Positions 63,263-64,000 of a stretch of 64,000 bases of DNA are shown piece after piece. Within the stretch, counting starts at the first letter, position 1; each line of letters opens with the position of its first letter. The notes below the pieces were generated by a model, which worked only from the letters and a program-made list of their open reading frames with translations, made no database searches and was not told the DNA's origin. Position numbers and translations under genes: made by a program. This DNA is from Jiangella sp. DSM 45060 (GTDB lineage: Bacteria > Actinomycetota > Actinomycetes > Jiangellales > Jiangellaceae): contig NZ_LT629771.1 in assembly GCF_900105175.1 (NCBI RefSeq), forward strand, positions 744,001 through 808,000. Direction: 5' to 3'.

Positions 63263-64000
63263 ATGCACGTCCCCGACGGGTTCCTGAACGCTCCCACCTC
63301 GGTCGCGACGGGCGCCGTCGCGGCGGCGGGGGTCGCGGTGGCGTTGCGGAAGGCGCAGGGCGAGCTGGACGAGCGGGCGGCGCCGCTGGCCGGGCTCACC
63401 GCGGCGTTCGTGTTCGCCGTGCAGATGCTGAACTTCCCGGTCGGCGTCGGCACCAGCGGCCACCTCATGGGCGGGGCACTCGCGGCCGTGCTGGTCGGGC
63501 CGTGGACGGCGGTGCTGTGCCTGTCGGTGGTGCTGCTCGTGCAGGCCCTGCTGTTCGCCGACGGCGGGCTGACGGCGCTCGGCACGAACATCTCGCTCAT
63601 CGGCATCACGACGGTGGTCGTCGGCTGGGTGGTGACGCGCGCGGTGCTGGCGGTACTGCCCAAGCGGCCGGCGTCGGTGGTGCCGGCGTCGGCCGTCGGT
63701 GCGCTGCTGTCGGTGCCGGTGGCGGCGCTGGTCTTCGTGCTGTTGTTCGCCGTCGGTGGAGAGGCGTCGCTGTCACTGGGCGCGCTGACGGTGAGCATGC
63801 TCGGCTGGCACACGCTGATCGGCATCGGCGAGGCGGTCATCACCGGCCTGACGGTGAGCGCCGTCGTCGCCGTCCGGCCGGACCTCGTGTACGCGGCCCG
63901 CGGGCTGCGGGCGCCGCTGCGGCTGCGGCGGCCGGACGGCAGCCTGGTGCCGGCGCCCGAGGCGGCGGCGCCCGTAGCGGCGGCGCGGGGCAGCGTCAGG
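63263..64000 (+). CDS. cbiM: Cobalt transport membrane protein CbiM, C-terminus cut by window edge
   Basis: 246 codons are visible, open to the window end; GAGGAGG lies 7 bases before ATG 63263. The N-terminal signature MHVPDGFLNAP, whose His2 helps coordinate the metal, identifies the S component of an ECF-type cobalt (or nickel) transporter. Several transmembrane helices follow (TAAFVFAVQMLNFPVG, TAVLCLSVVLLVQALLFADG, WHTLIGIGEAVITGL). Partner genes cbiN, cbiQ and cbiO would be expected downstream of the window. Divergent from metE. Confidence 0.93.
   Translation, partial: MHVPDGFLNAPTSVATGAVAAAGVAVALRKAQGELDERAAPLAGLTAAFVFAVQMLNFPVGVGTSGHLMGGALAAVLVGPWTAVLCLSVVLLVQALLFADGGLTALGTNISLIGITTVVVGWVVTRAVLAVLPKRPASVVPASAVGALLSVPVAALVFVLLFAVGGEASLSLGALTVSMLGWHTLIGIGEAVITGLTVSAVVAVRPDLVYAARGLRAPLRLRRPDGSLVPAPEAAAPVAAARGSVR

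Overview
The window is a very GC-rich (by eye above 70 %), gene-dense stretch with strong G/C third-position bias, many GTG/TTG starts and many 1-4 base stop/start overlaps. Together with an AfsR/SARP regulator, an accessory SecA2, a class E sortase and the block pncB - clpS - DUF2017 - mec - cysO - cysM - murI - MBL - rph - rdgB, this points to a filamentous-type actinobacterium. The saccharolytic content and gene style would fit Jiangellaceae, but that genus guess is inference only. No rRNA, tRNA, CRISPR array, integrase or transposase was seen.

Layout. 1-3100: a truncated repeat-bearing protein, a membrane-anchored Ig-like protein and an FAD monooxygenase. 3098-4890 and 14056-17378: aromatic amino acid (tyrosine) catabolism in two blocks, an AsnC-type regulator divergent from hppD, and hmgA divergent from fahA plus a conserved unknown. 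4835-10029: an unknown protein, a STAND/NB-ARC ATPase and secA2. 10133-12948: an M1 metallopeptidase and an ArsR-type regulator with its CDF metal exporter. 12955-14061: two nearly identical 56-bp palindromes flanking an AbiEi/DUF559-like gene. 17460-25988: two lipoproteins and two giant paralogous NHL-propeller surface proteins separated by a small membrane protein. 26085-29825: a 116-bp tandem repeat array, an AfsR-like regulator and further repeats. 29826-33671: an ABC-2 transporter divergent from a NarL-type two-component system. 33668-37878: HAD, RidA-like, DUF488, P-loop kinase, NAD(P)-binding and HxlR genes around an 800-bp repeat field.

37879-48440 is the conserved housekeeping block: NAD salvage (pncA, pncB), ClpS, CysO-dependent cysteine synthesis (mec, cysO, cysM), glutamate racemase, a metallo-beta-lactamase phosphodiesterase-like protein, a PIG-L deacetylase, sortase E, RNase PH and dITP pyrophosphatase. 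48509-50077 is a membrane-anchored sulfite-oxidase-like molybdoenzyme. 50241-59724 is an arabinan/arabinoside utilisation locus: secreted GH43 enzymes cut polymer outside, an SBP and two permeases import oligosaccharides, a cytosolic GH51 arabinofuranosidase finishes the job, and a divergent LacI regulator probably controls it. 59757-64000: a beta-hydroxyacid-dehydrogenase-like oxidoreductase with a striking operator, cobalamin-independent metE, and the start of cbiM (cobalt uptake), cut by the window end.

The most unusual content is non-coding: a dispersed REP-like GC hairpin family (about nine copies) that in two places has been duplicated together with the 3' tail of the neighbouring gene; long perfect hairpins at gene ends; and the palindrome-flanked AbiEi/DUF559 gene whose stop codon lies inside one palindrome.
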